From Acinetobacter bouvetii DSM 14964 = CIP 107468 (GTDB lineage: Bacteria > Pseudomonadota > Gammaproteobacteria > Pseudomonadales > Moraxellaceae), in assembly GCF_000368865.1 (NCBI RefSeq), contig NZ_KB849725.1, positions 490,082 to 554,081 on the forward strand: a stretch of DNA of 64,000 nt, given 5' to 3'. This document shows positions 26,404 to 35,723 of the stretch, piece by piece. Position 1 is the stretch's first letter. The number at the start of each line of letters is the position of its first letter. Under the pieces are notes generated by a model. The model made no database searches. It saw only the letters and a program-made list of their open reading frames with translations, and was not told the DNA's origin. Both the position numbers and the translations under genes were made by a program.

Positions 26404-27230
26404 TGCGCAGCCGTTCTGCCTTATTTGATACGCATACCCATTTTGACGTGCCTGATTTTGATCCCGACCGGGAGGAATTGGCGCATGCGGCCAAACAGGC
26501 GGGCGTAGAGCGTTTGGTGCTGATTGGCTTTGTGCAGAACCGATTTCGGGATTTAATTCAGACGCATCATTTTCTCAATAGCTTAAAGAACGCGCCAAGA
26601 AGTGAATTGGCGCCCGGCCTGCATCCGTTTTATATCGAACAGCACCAAGAGCCGCATTTGCTGGATTTAGAGCGGATTCTGCAATCTGAAAACTGCGTGG
26701 CGATTGGGGAAATCGGTTTAGATACTTTTCTGCCGCAGCATAAACAGCCCGATGCTTTTACCAAGCAGCGGCATTTTTTTGCTGAGCAGCTGGAACTGGC
26801 AAAGCAGTATCACAAGCCTGTGTTGTTGCATATTCGAAAGTCCCATGCGGAAACGCTGAAAATTTTGAAAGAGCAGCAGTTCAGCCTAGGCGGCATTGCG
26901 CATGCGTTCAGCGGCGGGGTAGAAGAAGCCAAAGCCTTTATTAAGCTGGGATTTAAAATTGGCGTGACCGGACAGATTACCAATCCGAATGCAAGAAAAC
27001 TGCATACCGTCGTTCAGGCTGTCGGCGCTGAGCATTTGGTGCTGGAAACCGATTGCCCTGATATGACCCCGCTATGCTGCCAGCACGGCAGCGGGCAGCG
27101 CACACGCAATACACCGGTGAATTTGCCCTATGTGCTGCAGGGGCTGGCGCAGAGCCTGCAGGCGGATGAAGGCGATCTGGCGCGGCAAATGTGGCGCAAT
27201 ACGCTGGATACGCTGCATCTGAAAATATAA
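26403..27230 (+). CDS. TatD-family metal-dependent hydrolase
   Basis: TatD-type proteins are TIM-barrel, two-metal nucleases of the amidohydrolase superfamily; members act on DNA or as D-aminoacyl-tRNA deacylase-like enzymes. The 275-aa protein shows the metal ligands in FDTHTHFD, AIGEIGLD, LLHIRKSH, IAHAFSGG and LETDCPDMTP, all in the expected order. The version closest in feel is YjjV. It overlaps the upstream lipoprotein by one base. Confidence 0.9.
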   Translation: MRSRSALFDTHTHFDVPDFDPDREELAHAAKQAGVERLVLIGFVQNRFRDLIQTHHFLNSLKNAPRSELAPGLHPFYIEQHQEPHLLDLERILQSENCVAIGEIGLDTFLPQHKQPDAFTKQRHFFAEQLELAKQYHKPVLLHIRKSHAETLKILKEQQFSLGGIAHAFSGGVEEAKAFIKLGFKIGVTGQITNPNARKLHTVVQAVGAEHLVLETDCPDMTPLCCQHGSGQRTRNTPVNLPYVLQGLAQSLQADEGDLARQMWRNTLDTLHLKI

Positions 27231-27329
27231 AGGCGATTTTCGAATTGCTGTAAAAAAGGCGCATTATGCAATTTCTAAAATGCTCCAGACTTGGCATTAT
27301 GCAGTTAAATTTTATCGAGTGAGATTCAC

Positions 27330-28136
27330 ATGGCACAAGGACTATTGGCGGGTAAGCGCTTTTTAATTGCCGGTATTGCAAGCAAATTATCTATTGCATT
27401 CGGTATCGCTCAAGCACTGCACCGTGAAGGCGCTGAACTGGCATTTACTTATCCGAACGAAAAATTAAAAAAACGTGTCGATGATTTTGCAGAACAATTC
27501 GGTTCAACTTTAGTTTTCCCTTGTGATGTGGCTGTGGATGCAGAAATTGAGGCCGCATTTACAGAACTGGCTAAGCACTGGGATGGCTTAGACGGTGTGG
27601 TGCATTCTATCGGTTTTGCGCCTGCGCATACTTTAGACGGCGACTTCACTGAAATTACTGACCGCGAAGGTTTCAACATCGCGCATGACATCAGCGCCTA
27701 CAGCTTTGTTGCGATGGCGCGCGCGGCGAAGCCTTTGTTGGTGGCGCGTCAAGGCTGCCTGTTGACGCTGACTTATCAAGGTTCAGAGCGCGTTATGCCA
27801 AACTACAACGTTATGGGCATGGCGAAAGCCTCTTTGGAAGCGGGTGTGCGTTACTTAGCGTCGAGCTTGGGTGCTGAAGGCATCCGCGTGAATGCCATTT
27901 CTGCAGGCCCAATCCGTACATTGGCGGCGTCAGGCATTAAATCATTCCGCAAAATGCTGGATTTAAATGAGAAAGTTGCGCCGCTGAAACGCAATGTCAC
28001 GATTGAAGATGTCGGCAATGCCGCGCTGTTCCTGTGTTCACCTTGGGCAAACGGCATTACCGGTGAAATCATGTATGTCGATGCCGGTTTCAATACTGTG
28101 GGCATGAGCGCTGACCTGATGCTGGATGCGGAATAA
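27330..28136 (+). CDS. fabI: Enoyl-[acyl-carrier-protein] reductase FabI
   Basis: FabI reduces enoyl-ACP with NADH, the last step of each fatty-acid elongation cycle, and is the target of triclosan. The 268-aa SDR protein has the [14 protein letters not shown] dinucleotide site and the catalytic pair Tyr159 and Lys166 in the YxxxxxxK spacing. HSIGFAP (Gly95) and Met162 match the wild-type triclosan-binding positions. A separate transcription unit, ending in a long bidirectional terminator shared with secB. The 10-bp sequence GCATTATGCA occurs twice upstream (see findings). Confidence 0.96.
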   Translation: MAQGLLAGKRFLIAGIASKLSIAFGIAQALHREGAELAFTYPNEKLKKRVDDFAEQFGSTLVFPCDVAVDAEIEAAFTELAKHWDGLDGVVHSIGFAPAHTLDGDFTEITDREGFNIAHDISAYSFVAMARAAKPLLVARQGCLLTLTYQGSERVMPNYNVMGMAKASLEAGVRYLASSLGAEGIRVNAISAGPIRTLAASGIKSFRKMLDLNEKVAPLKRNVTIEDVGNAALFLCSPWANGITGEIMYVDAGFNTVGMSADLMLDAE

Positions 28137-28140
28137 TTTG

Positions 28141-28268
28141 CTCCTCCCTTTTTTAAAGGGAGGCTGGGAGGGATTCTTCTTCAATTGAATCAAATCCCTC
28201 GCCCTCTGGGGGAGGGGATGATATTTTTCCCTCATCCCGACCTTCTCCCAAAGGGAGAAGGAGAAAAG
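28141..28268. repeat. REP-like palindromic intergenic repeat
   Basis: A run of nested inverted repeats fills the space after fabI: CTCCCTTT/AAAGGGAG near 28,143-28,164, CCCTC/GAGGG elements near 28,195-28,217, and CCTTCTCCC/GGGAGAAGG at 28,241-28,261. The CCCTCATCCC-n2-CCTTCTCCC core appears again at 41,816-41,838. This shape is typical of dispersed extragenic palindromes. Confidence 0.65.
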
Positions 28269-28274
28269 CATAGG

Positions 28275-28312
28275 GCAATAAAAAAGACCGCAATGGCGGT
28301 CTTTTTTATTGC
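28275..28312. terminator. Bidirectional terminator fabI / secB
   Basis: A perfect 17-bp stem (28275-28291 with 28296-28312), AATG loop, with A and T runs within the arms so that either strand has a U tract. It lies between two convergent genes. Confidence 0.92.
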
Positions 28313-28326
28313 TGAAAGACAAGCGT

Positions 28327-28785
28327 TTAAGCCTGGCCTTCCACAGCAGAGGCTTGAGCGCGTTCTAAATTCGCTTCAAATTCTGCATCAAAATTGATTG
28401 GTGTCAAAAGCAATTGCGGGAAGCTGCCTTTAGTGACCATGTCATTCACCGCTTCACGCAGGAATGGGAACAGAATGTTCGGGCAGTAAGCGCCAAGGAT
28501 GTAAGGCAGGCGCTCTTCTTCTACAGCATCAATCAGGAAAATGCCAGATTGAGTGACATCAACGATAAATGCAGTTTCGCCTGCATTGTTCGCTTGCACC
28601 ACAACTTTTAAAGACACTTCAAAGTGAGTCGGGTCAACTTTTTCAGCAGAAGAGGACAAATTAATGTTCAGTTCCGGCTGCCATTCTTTGGTAAATACTT
28701 GAGCCCCAGGCACTTCAAAAGAAATATCTTTAGTATAAATACGCTCTAAAGCAAGTTGCGGTTGAGCTTGTTGTTCTTCACTCAT
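28327..28785 (-). CDS. secB: Protein-export chaperone SecB
   Basis: SecB is a tetrameric cytoplasmic chaperone that delivers unfolded precursors to SecA. The 152-aa product includes the conserved [11 protein letters not shown] and [18 protein letters not shown] segments. ATG 28785 (MSEEQQ) has AAGGAT at good spacing; an in-frame upstream extension has no family match. It is the last gene of a rhodanese-grxC-secB run, the same order as yibN-grxC-secB in enterics. Confidence 0.96.
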   Translation of the reverse strand: MSEEQQAQPQLALERIYTKDISFEVPGAQVFTKEWQPELNINLSSSAEKVDPTHFEVSLKVVVQANNAGETAFIVDVTQSGIFLIDAVEEERLPYILGAYCPNILFPFLREAVNDMVTKGSFPQLLLTPINFDAEFEANLERAQASAVEGQA

Positions 28786-28825
28786 TCTGTAATCCTTAAT
28801 ATGAAGATGTGATGTTGTTTGGCTG

Positions 28826-29080
28826 TTAAGCCAGTAAATCGTCGAGTTTGCCTTCACGTTCTAATGCGTAAAGCTGATCAAAACCGCCAATAAATTGTTC
28901 ACCAATGAAAATTTGCGGCACGGTGCGGTGCTTGGTGCGCTGCATCAATTCCACACGCACTTCAGGCGCTTCATTGGATAAATTAACTTCTTTAAAAGTT
29001 ACGCCTTTACGCTCAAGGAGCTGTTTTGCACGAATGCAGTATGGACAAACAGCAGTAGAATAAATCGTTACTTCAGCCAT
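28826..29080 (-). CDS. grxC: Glutaredoxin 3
   Basis: GrxC reduces protein disulfides and glutathione mixed disulfides. The 84-aa protein has the redox motif C12-P-Y-C15 and the glutathione-binding [14 protein letters not shown] segment. It sits between the rhodanese gene and secB with short gaps, so it is probably in one operon. Confidence 0.95.
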   Translation of the reverse strand: MAEVTIYSTAVCPYCIRAKQLLERKGVTFKEVNLSNEAPEVRVELMQRTKHRTVPQIFIGEQFIGGFDQLYALEREGKLDDLLA

Positions 29081-29099
29081 TCAAAATCTCCTTAAACAA

Positions 29100-29507
29100 T
29101 TATTTCGCTTTTACCAGTGGCAAGCCTTGCGCTTTCCAGTTGCTGATGCCGCCGTCTAAGCGGTAAGCATCGGCATGACCGACCTGCTGTAAAGCAGAAC
29201 CTGCAACTTGACCTAAATTGCAGATAAATACCAGTGGGCGCTCTGAGTTTTTCAGTTCGTCCAGATGCTTGGTAATTTGGCTGTAAGGAATGTTGCGGCT
29301 GCCGCTGATGTGGCCTTCGCGGAAATCTTTTGCATCACGCAAATCAATCAACATGGCATTTTTTGCTTTAGCCAAAATTCCTAAAGACTGCGGTGAAATT
29401 TTGCGGCCATTGCGCTGACCTTCTAACAGGAAGAACAGCACCACAAATACAGCAAGTGTGCCAAATAAGAAGGGGTGATTCCCCATAAATTCGAACCAAC
29501 GTTCCAC
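29100..29507 (-). CDS. Membrane-anchored rhodanese-like protein (YibN type)
   Basis: A 135-aa protein with one N-terminal membrane helix (about residues 11-29) and a rhodanese domain. The active-site loop is FICNLGQVAG with Cys96, and LIDLRDAKDFREGHI is the domain start. Rhodanese domains carry sulfur as a persulfide; the cellular role of YibN is not well settled. It heads the grxC-secB run, with 19 bases to grxC. Confidence 0.9.
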   Translation of the reverse strand: MERWFEFMGNHPFLFGTLAVFVVLFFLLEGQRNGRKISPQSLGILAKAKNAMLIDLRDAKDFREGHISGSRNIPYSQITKHLDELKNSERPLVFICNLGQVAGSALQQVGHADAYRLDGGISNWKAQGLPLVKAK

Positions 29508-29601
29508 AAGTCACCTAATCACAATTCAAAAAACTGCCAAGAGTATAGCTGATAAATATGGTGATCAAAATCACCGCTTCAAGGGCCGTACAGAATAAAA
29601 A

Positions 29602-30660
29602 CTAATTTTTTTGCTGCGCTTCCGCAATTTCATCAATTAAGCGTAAATAGCTGTCTAAGCGGCGCGGCAGAATTTCACCTTTAGATGCAGCTTCGCGCAG
29701 GGCGCACTGTTTTTCATGCTTATGGGTGCAGTTGCGGAATTGGCAATAACCCACCAAATTGGCAATTTCGGTAAAGCTATTCTGAACACTTTCTGTGGTC
29801 AAATGCCACAAGCCAAATTCACGAATCCCGGGAGAGTCAATCAGCGCAGCATTTTCACCAAAGGCGATGAGGCGGGTAGAGGTCGTGGTGTGCTGGCCTA
29901 ATGCGGAGTTTTCTGAAATGACATTGGTTTTTTGCGCAGCGTCAGGAACAATGGTATTGATCAGCGAGCTTTTGCCGACACCGGATTGGCCGACAAAGGC
30001 CACGGTTTCTCCCGCCAAACGCTGAGACAATGCGGAAACATCACCCGAAGACTGGGTTTGCATCACTTCATAGCCCAGGTCTTTATATTCCTGAACAAGA
30101 TCTAAAATTGGATCATCAGCTTTAACCAGATCCATTTTATTCAAGACCAGCAAGGCTGGAATATCCGCATCGGCGCAGGCGACTAAATAGCGGTCAATCA
30201 GGCTGGGCGCAACTTCAGGAAAAGAGGCGAAAACAATCACAATCAGGCTGACATTGGCGGCGACCGGCTTAACTTTGTGGTAACGGTCAGGGCGGGTCAG
30301 CAAAGATTGGCGCGGGTGAATGGCGGTAATAATGCCCAAACCGGTATTCGGATCGGCCTGCCATTTCACGCGGTCACCGGTCACCAGCGCTTCTAAATTG
30401 GTGCGGGTATGGCAGCGCCAAACACTGCCCAGTTCAATAGGTTTCCAAAACGGTTCGGGTTCACCCGCAGAAACCGCAGGCTTTTTAGGATGCGCCTCTG
30501 GAACAGACAGTGCTTGAACTTCCAGCTGGCGTCCATAATGCTGAACGACTAATCCTTCAAGATCATTCGAGGTATCGATTTCTTCCTGACGGGATTGGTG
30601 CTGTTTTTGAATGCGGCGCTGCTGCTGCTCGGTAAGGCGGCGCTTACGAATTAAAGCCAT
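29602..30660 (-). CDS. rsgA: Ribosome small-subunit biogenesis GTPase RsgA
   Basis: RsgA is a circularly permuted GTPase that checks maturation of the 30S subunit. The 352-aa protein has an OB domain, then GTPase motifs in permuted order: NKMDLV (G4), then GQSGVGKSS (G1), then DSPGIREF (G3). A C-terminal zinc finger follows (CQFRNCTHKHEKQC). The N-terminus has a basic, Gln/Arg-rich extension. It is divergent from orn, a common pairing in gammaproteobacteria. Confidence 0.96.
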   Translation of the reverse strand: MALIRKRRLTEQQQRRIQKQHQSRQEEIDTSNDLEGLVVQHYGRQLEVQALSVPEAHPKKPAVSAGEPEPFWKPIELGSVWRCHTRTNLEALVTGDRVKWQADPNTGLGIITAIHPRQSLLTRPDRYHKVKPVAANVSLIVIVFASFPEVAPSLIDRYLVACADADIPALLVLNKMDLVKADDPILDLVQEYKDLGYEVMQTQSSGDVSALSQRLAGETVAFVGQSGVGKSSLINTIVPDAAQKTNVISENSALGQHTTTSTRLIAFGENAALIDSPGIREFGLWHLTTESVQNSFTEIANLVGYCQFRNCTHKHEKQCALREAASKGEILPRRLDSYLRLIDEIAEAQQKN

Positions 30661-30741
30661 TCATATCCTAAAAAACCATAAAATCTAGAAGGCAAAAATA
30701 GCATGAAGCGGGGTCTATTTACAGCGCGGGGTCAAGAAATT

Positions 30742-30750
30742 TGCTACTAT
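30742..30750 (+). promoter_or_regulatory. Extended -10 promoter of orn
   Basis: TGC-TACTAT at 30742-30750 followed by AGCCGC. It predicts a leader of about 28 bases before orn. Confidence 0.65.
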
Positions 30751-30783
30751 AGCCGCTTTACAGCCTAATAAGATTGCACATTT

Positions 30784-31341
30784 ATGAGCAGCACACCGGA
30801 TACCCGCCTGATTTGGATTGACCTTGAAATGACAGGTCTGGATACCGATAATGATCAAATTATTGAAATTGCAACGATTGTAACCGATGACAAGCTCAAT
30901 ATTTTGGCGGAAGGCCCAGTGCTGGCGATCCATCAGTCACCTTTAATCCTCAATGCGATGGATGAGTGGAACACCCGCCAGCATGGCCAATCCGGCTTAA
31001 TTGAACGTGTGCGCCGCAGCAAATTGACGGCTCAGGATGCAGAACAGCAGACCATCGAATTCTTAAAAAAATGGATTAATCCCAAAGTGTCGCCAATGTG
31101 CGGCAACTCAATTTGCCAAGACCGCCGCTTCATGCACCGCTTGATGCCGGAATTGGAACAGTTCTTCCATTATCGGAATTTAGATGTGTCGAGCGTTAAA
31201 GAATTGGCAAAACGCTGGCGCCCTGAAATCATGAGCGGTTTAAAGAAAAATGCGTCGCATTTGGCGATGGATGATATCCGCGATTCTATTGCAGAATTGA
31301 AATATTACCGTGAATACTTCTTTATTATGAATAACGACTAA
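30784..31341 (+). CDS. orn: Oligoribonuclease
   Basis: Orn degrades 2-nt RNA (and short oligos) including pGpG, the product of EAL phosphodiesterases, so it finishes cyclic-di-GMP breakdown. The 185-aa protein is a DEDDh exonuclease: D13 and E15 in [10 protein letters not shown], and the later Asp and His-Asp motifs in [10 protein letters not shown] and [10 protein letters not shown]. Typical length, single gene with its own promoter and terminator. Confidence 0.96.
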   Translation: MSSTPDTRLIWIDLEMTGLDTDNDQIIEIATIVTDDKLNILAEGPVLAIHQSPLILNAMDEWNTRQHGQSGLIERVRRSKLTAQDAEQQTIEFLKKWINPKVSPMCGNSICQDRRFMHRLMPELEQFFHYRNLDVSSVKELAKRWRPEIMSGLKKNASHLAMDDIRDSIAELKYYREYFFIMNND

Positions 31342-31379
31342 GCTCTTTATTCAGAAACGGAAGATTAAAAAATCTAAAG

Positions 31380-31404
31380 AAGAGGCGTCCTGCCTCTTTT
31401 TTTA
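31380..31404 (+). terminator. Terminator of orn
   Basis: Stem AAGAGGC/GCCTCTT (31380-31386, 31392-31398), 5-base loop, then a T run. Confidence 0.8.
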
Positions 31405-31449
31405 TAGCCTGGACTTTAGATGCAGAGCGCTTCATTTCAGCGCTGAATT

Positions 31450-31458
31450 TGCTAAAAT
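31450..31458 (+). promoter_or_regulatory. Extended -10 promoter of tcdA
   Basis: TGC-TAAAAT at 31450-31458 followed by GGCGCC. It predicts a leader of about 28 bases before tcdA. Confidence 0.7.
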
Positions 31459-31492
31459 GGCGCCTTGTCCAGATTTAAGATTAAGCTGAAGA

Positions 31493-32263
31493 ATGACTGA
31501 TTTGCTCCAGGAAGATGAATATGAACGCCGCTTTGCGGGGGTTGCCAAAATTTATGGAGAAGACAGCTTCAGTCATTATGAAAACAGCCATGTCATGGTG
31601 ATCGGCATTGGCGGCGTCGGTTCCTGGGCGGTTGAAGCCTTGGCGCGCACAGGTGTGGGCGAGCTGACACTGGTGGATATGGATGTGGTGGCGGCATCCA
31701 ATATTAACCGCCAGCTGCCAGCGATGACATCGACACTGGGCATGGAAAAAATTGAAGTGATGGCGGAACGCTGCCGTTCCATCAATCCTAAAATTAAAGT
31801 CAATCTGATTGATGACTATTTAACGCCGGATAATGTCAAAGCGCTTTTAGCCGCAGCGCCGGATCTGATTTTAGACTGCATTGACGATGTTAAAGCCAAA
31901 TTGGCGCTGATGCTGCATTGCCGCTTTAATAAAATTCCGCTGATTGTATCAGGCGGCGCCGGCGGCAAAATTGATCCGCTTAAAATCCGGGTTGCGGATT
32001 TGTCGAAAACCGAACAGGATCCAATGCTGGCGAAGCTGCGCGCGCAATTGCGCAGCAAAGGCATTTGCAAAAAGCCGAAAGAAAAATTCGGCATTACCTG
32101 TGTATATTCGATTGATAATCCATTTTCCAGCGCTGATGTCTGCCCAAGCGCCGGCCTGCGCTGCGGAGGCTACGGTTCTGCCGTAGTGGTGACCTCAAGC
32201 TTTGCCATGATCGCTGTTTCTGAAGCGCTGAAAAAACTTGATGCAAAGCGTCCGAAACTTTGA
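31493..32263 (+). CDS. tcdA: tRNA threonylcarbamoyladenosine dehydratase
   Basis: TcdA (CsdL) is an E1-like enzyme that cyclises t6A to ct6A at position 37 of ANN-decoding tRNAs. The 256-aa protein has the ThiF-type ATP site VIGIGGVGSWAVEALARTG, the NINRQ loop, and the C-terminal region VCPSAGLRCGGYGS with its cysteines. A sulfur partner (csdA/csdE) is not adjacent. Confidence 0.93.
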   Translation: MTDLLQEDEYERRFAGVAKIYGEDSFSHYENSHVMVIGIGGVGSWAVEALARTGVGELTLVDMDVVAASNINRQLPAMTSTLGMEKIEVMAERCRSINPKIKVNLIDDYLTPDNVKALLAAAPDLILDCIDDVKAKLALMLHCRFNKIPLIVSGGAGGKIDPLKIRVADLSKTEQDPMLAKLRAQLRSKGICKKPKEKFGITCVYSIDNPFSSADVCPSAGLRCGGYGSAVVVTSSFAMIAVSEALKKLDAKRPKL

Positions 32264-32288
32264 AGCAGCGCGCATTCTGAAGCAAACT

Positions 32289-32314
32289 AAAGCACCAATT
32301 ACGGTGCTTTTTTT
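32289..32314 (+). terminator. Terminator of tcdA
   Basis: Stem AAAGCACC/GGTGCTTT (32289-32296, 32303-32310), 6-base loop, then T run, 25 bases past the stop. Confidence 0.85.
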
Positions 32315-32375
32315 GATGGTTGCCTTTAGAATGAATAACAGTATTTAAAATAAAAATTAACCGTATGGGGCGGCT

Positions 32376-34199
32376 ATGTGGTTTTTCTTAATATTGATCT
32401 TGGGGATTGGCGCGCTGGCATTTTGGATGTGGAAGCGTCCGGACCCTGTCAAGCGCGATCAGGCGCATGCGGGGCAGAGCGACTTGTGGGTGGAGCAAAT
32501 AGATGCGCAGATGAAGTATGCTGCGCGCTTAAGCTCGGATTCAGCGCAGCCGGATTATGCGCGCGCTTATCAGCTCTACAGTGAGCTCGCAAAGCAGCAT
32601 GACTTGCCGCAAGCCTATATGCAAATGGGTTTAATGCACGTCAATGGCCAAGGCCGGGCGAAGGATATGCAAAGCGGCATCAGCCTGTTGGAAAAATCCT
32701 TCAAATTAGGCGGTGATGAAGCCGCTTATCAGCTAGGGCAAATTTTCGAGCAGCAGCAAGACTCTGAAAAAGCCCTGTATTGGTACCGTCATGCGGTTGC
32801 GCGCGGCAATATGGAGGCGCAGTACCGGATCGCTGAACTTGGGGCAGAAGATCAGCAGGCTTCACTGCAGCAGAAATTTAAACTGCTCACGCAAAATGCA
32901 GAGGCGGGGCATGCCGGTTCACAGTATCAATTGGCGCAGTATTATTTGACGGATGCAGAGCATCTGAATTTAAACCTGGGCATGTATTACTTATTTCAAG
33001 CCGCCCATCAAGATCATTTGAACGCGAATCAGGAGCTGGCCCTGCATTATCAGCAAGGTGAAATTCTGCAAAAAGACCCGCATAAGGCTATGCAGTTTAG
33101 CAAACGCTGCCTGCTGCTGGGGGATGCTCAAGGGCTGGCGGAATATCAGCTTGCGGTTCTAAGAGGGGCAATCGATGCCGATCAGCGCCAGCGGGTTTAT
33201 CATGAGCTTTTAGATCAGGCCAAAGTGCACAAAAATGCGCAAGCCAAGGCGATTTTAGGCGCGGCGCATTTTCATGGCTGGTATGTGGAGCATCAGGAAA
33301 CCTTAGGCTTCCGCTTTTGGTCCGAGGCGGCCAATGACGGCAATGCTTTTGCGCTGCGTCAAATCGCCGCCTTGTATTTTGAACATTACTTAGTGGCGGA
33401 TGCGCCGGAAAAGGCTTTGGAACTGTACCGATATGCAGAACAGCGTGAAACACATGCCAACAGTTTATTTGGCATGGGGCTGTGCTATTTTACAGGCCGT
33501 GGCGCACAATACGATGCTGTGCAGGCCAGGCAGCTGATTCAAAAAGCGGCGCAGCAGGCCTGGAATTTTAAGCCGCAGACCGATGCCGACATGCTGTATG
33601 CCATCGGCCTGTTTTATAGCCAGCCCACTTATCCGCTGCCAACCCATGAACGCGCTTTAAATTATTTAATGTCAGCGTCGGAACAAGGCCATGCCGCCGC
33701 CCAGTTTTATGTTTATCAAATTTATTCAGGCTGCGTATTTGCTGATGTGAGCGATGAGGTTGAGGCGCAGTATTATTTGCAGCAGGCGGCTGATTCTGGA
33801 CATGCGGAAGCGCAATATTTACTAGCGCAGGCACTGTTTGCCGAAAATAATCCGGCGGACCGGAAGCGCAGCCAGCTGCAGGCGCTGCAGTATTTGCAGG
33901 CATCCGCTCAGCAGGGCAATGCGGCAGCCTTGAATTTATGCGGTGAGCTGCATGAGCAAGGCAAGATGCTGACACGGGACTTAACGCAAGCCTTGGAATT
34001 TTATCAGCAGGCGGCGAATCTGCTGAATCCTGATGCTTATGTCAATTTGGCGCATGTGTATACGCATGGTTTAGGGGCAGAGCGCAATATTCAGCTGGCC
34101 CGCAGCTGGCTGGAAAAAGGCAGCGTGATGGGGCATGAGAAAAGTATCGAACGCTTAGAGGATATTGACGATTATTTAGAGCAGCGCCCAGTGCTGTAA
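32376..34199 (+). CDS. Membrane-anchored Sel1-repeat protein
   Basis: The 607-aa product has one N-terminal helix (residues 2-18, WFFLILILGIGALAFWM) followed by Sel1-like repeats along most of its length. Representative units are YMQMGLMHVNGQG, YQLGQIFEQQQD, LFGMGLCYFTGRGA and YVNLAHVYTHGLGA, with alternating Ala/Tyr/Leu spacing. Sel1 repeats form superhelical scaffolds for protein binding. The client cannot be inferred. Topology (anchor plus long soluble part) suggests a periplasmic or cytoplasmic adaptor. It stands alone with its own terminator. Confidence 0.88.
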   Translation: MWFFLILILGIGALAFWMWKRPDPVKRDQAHAGQSDLWVEQIDAQMKYAARLSSDSAQPDYARAYQLYSELAKQHDLPQAYMQMGLMHVNGQGRAKDMQSGISLLEKSFKLGGDEAAYQLGQIFEQQQDSEKALYWYRHAVARGNMEAQYRIAELGAEDQQASLQQKFKLLTQNAEAGHAGSQYQLAQYYLTDAEHLNLNLGMYYLFQAAHQDHLNANQELALHYQQGEILQKDPHKAMQFSKRCLLLGDAQGLAEYQLAVLRGAIDADQRQRVYHELLDQAKVHKNAQAKAILGAAHFHGWYVEHQETLGFRFWSEAANDGNAFALRQIAALYFEHYLVADAPEKALELYRYAEQRETHANSLFGMGLCYFTGRGAQYDAVQARQLIQKAAQQAWNFKPQTDADMLYAIGLFYSQPTYPLPTHERALNYLMSASEQGHAAAQFYVYQIYSGCVFADVSDEVEAQYYLQQAADSGHAEAQYLLAQALFAENNPADRKRSQLQALQYLQASAQQGNAAALNLCGELHEQGKMLTRDLTQALEFYQQAANLLNPDAYVNLAHVYTHGLGAERNIQLARSWLEKGSVMGHEKSIERLEDIDDYLEQRPVL

Positions 34200-34218
34200 T
34201 TACCGGCTGACTGCAACG

Positions 34219-34247
34219 CGCCGGCGCCTAAAGTCCGGCGTTTTTTA
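34219..34247 (+). terminator. Terminator of the Sel1-repeat gene
   Basis: Stem CGCCGG/CCGGCG (34219-34224, 34235-34240) and six T. Confidence 0.82.
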
Positions 34248-34268
34248 TTGAGTTTAAATAAGGCAAAT

Positions 34269-34290
34269 AAAAAGCCCCGCAGGGCTTTTT
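34269..34290 (-). terminator. Terminator of the mac efflux operon
   Basis: Stem AAAAAGCCC/GGGCTTTTT (34269-34277, 34282-34290) with a 4-base loop. It lies 19 bases past the outer-membrane-factor stop and has U runs in the minus direction. Confidence 0.82.
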
Positions 34291-34309
34291 ACATGGAACC
34301 AAGAGAGCA

Positions 34310-35713
34310 TTAAGGCAGCGGCTTAATTGGACTGCCGCCCAAAGCCTGCATCAATGTCACATAGGCATTGTATTGGCTTTGCTTGGCTTGAACCAAAGAC
34401 AGGCGGGCGTCCCGCGTCGTTTTCTGAGCATCAATTAAATTTTTCAATGCAATCGCGCCATTGCGGTAACGCACTTCCGTCAAACGTTCCGTTTTTTCCG
34501 CCAGTTGCACATTGCGCTCTTCAAACGCAACCTGCTTGTTTAATTCAGTGCGGTTGGACAGGGCATTTTCTACATCGGCAAAAGCCTGATATAGGGTTTG
34601 GCGGTATTGAATAATGGCTTTCTCGTAGTCCAGATCACTGATTGCCAAATCTTTCTTCATGTCATTGTATTGCAAAAATGGCAGGCTGAGGCTGGCGCCC
34701 AGCGCCAATGCTGGATTTTGCAATAATTGCGTCAATGAGGTGCTGGAAGAGCCTAAAGTGCCCGTCAGGCTGATCGATGGGTAATAGCTGGCTTTCGTGG
34801 CGTCTTTATTGGCTAAGGTTTTGCGCAGGCGCAGTTCACTGGCCTGCAAGTCTGGACGGCGTGACAGCAGGTCTGCAGGCAAGCCCGCCGCAATATTCGG
34901 CATGGCAATGCGCGGCAGGCGCTGCGGCTCAGCAATGGTCAGCTGCTGTACGGGTTCGTGCAGCAGGACTGCAAGCGCAGTCCGCGTTTCAACCTTCTGC
35001 TGCTCAATTTGGCTTAAAGCCGCCTTTTGGCTTTGTACAGACTGTTCTGCAGAGGCGAGATCCAAGCCTGAAACCGCGCCGGCTTTATATTGAACTTTCA
35101 CTAGGTCATAAGTTTTCTGTGTGCTGGCTAAATTCTGCTGCGCCACACTGTAGCGTTCATTCAGATAGCCCAGCTGCCAGTATAAATTGGCAGCCGTGGC
35201 AATTAGGCTTTGCGCGGTGGCCTGTAAATCCTGTTCGGTTGCTGAGGCTTCCCATTTGGCGGCTTCAGTTTGGCTGGACAGTTTGCCGAATAAATCTAAT
35301 TCATAGCTGACGCCGGCACTGAGCGATAGGCCCTTAGATGAATCATCGCCGGAGTTTAAGTCAAAATTATGTCCAGCCGATGCGCTTGAGCTGACGCGCG
35401 GGCCTTGCTTATCTTGCGCTAAACCCGCTTGCAGGCGCGCTTGGCGGAGGTTGATGCCGGCAACGGCCAAATCCGTATTAGCATCCAATACTTGGCTGAT
35501 CAGCTGATTGAGCTCTGCATCATTAAATAATGTCCACCACTGATCAGCATAAGCATCCGCATGAATTTTTTGATTCGCCGCTTTGCTGTTTTGAAAGCTG
35601 CTGGGCATATTGACTGCCGGCTGCTCGTATGGCGTGCGCACCATAGCGGCACAGCCGGCAAGGCTGCTGCAGAGAACCAAGGCGCTTGCAAGTTTAGTTA
35701 AATTCAATTGCAT
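34310..35713 (-). CDS. Outer-membrane efflux lipoprotein (NodT/OprM family)
   Basis: This 467-aa protein is the TolC-like channel of the operon. From ATG 35713 it has a lipobox SLAGC with Cys21 and then the two outer-membrane-efflux repeats, with QWWTLFNDAELNQLI and the helical LASAEQSVQSQKAAL and LRKTLANKDATK regions. NodT-family lipoproteins form trimeric channels. The upstream Shine-Dalgarno AAGGA is well spaced. It follows macB by 10 bases, so macA, macB and this gene make a complete tripartite exporter. An in-frame start further up would overlap macB without a signal peptide. Confidence 0.93.
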   Translation of the reverse strand: MQLNLTKLASALVLCSSLAGCAAMVRTPYEQPAVNMPSSFQNSKAANQKIHADAYADQWWTLFNDAELNQLISQVLDANTDLAVAGINLRQARLQAGLAQDKQGPRVSSSASAGHNFDLNSGDDSSKGLSLSAGVSYELDLFGKLSSQTEAAKWEASATEQDLQATAQSLIATAANLYWQLGYLNERYSVAQQNLASTQKTYDLVKVQYKAGAVSGLDLASAEQSVQSQKAALSQIEQQKVETRTALAVLLHEPVQQLTIAEPQRLPRIAMPNIAAGLPADLLSRRPDLQASELRLRKTLANKDATKASYYPSISLTGTLGSSSTSLTQLLQNPALALGASLSLPFLQYNDMKKDLAISDLDYEKAIIQYRQTLYQAFADVENALSNRTELNKQVAFEERNVQLAEKTERLTEVRYRNGAIALKNLIDAQKTTRDARLSLVQAKQSQYNAYVTLMQALGGSPIKPLP

Positions 35714-35723
35714 ATTTATTTCC

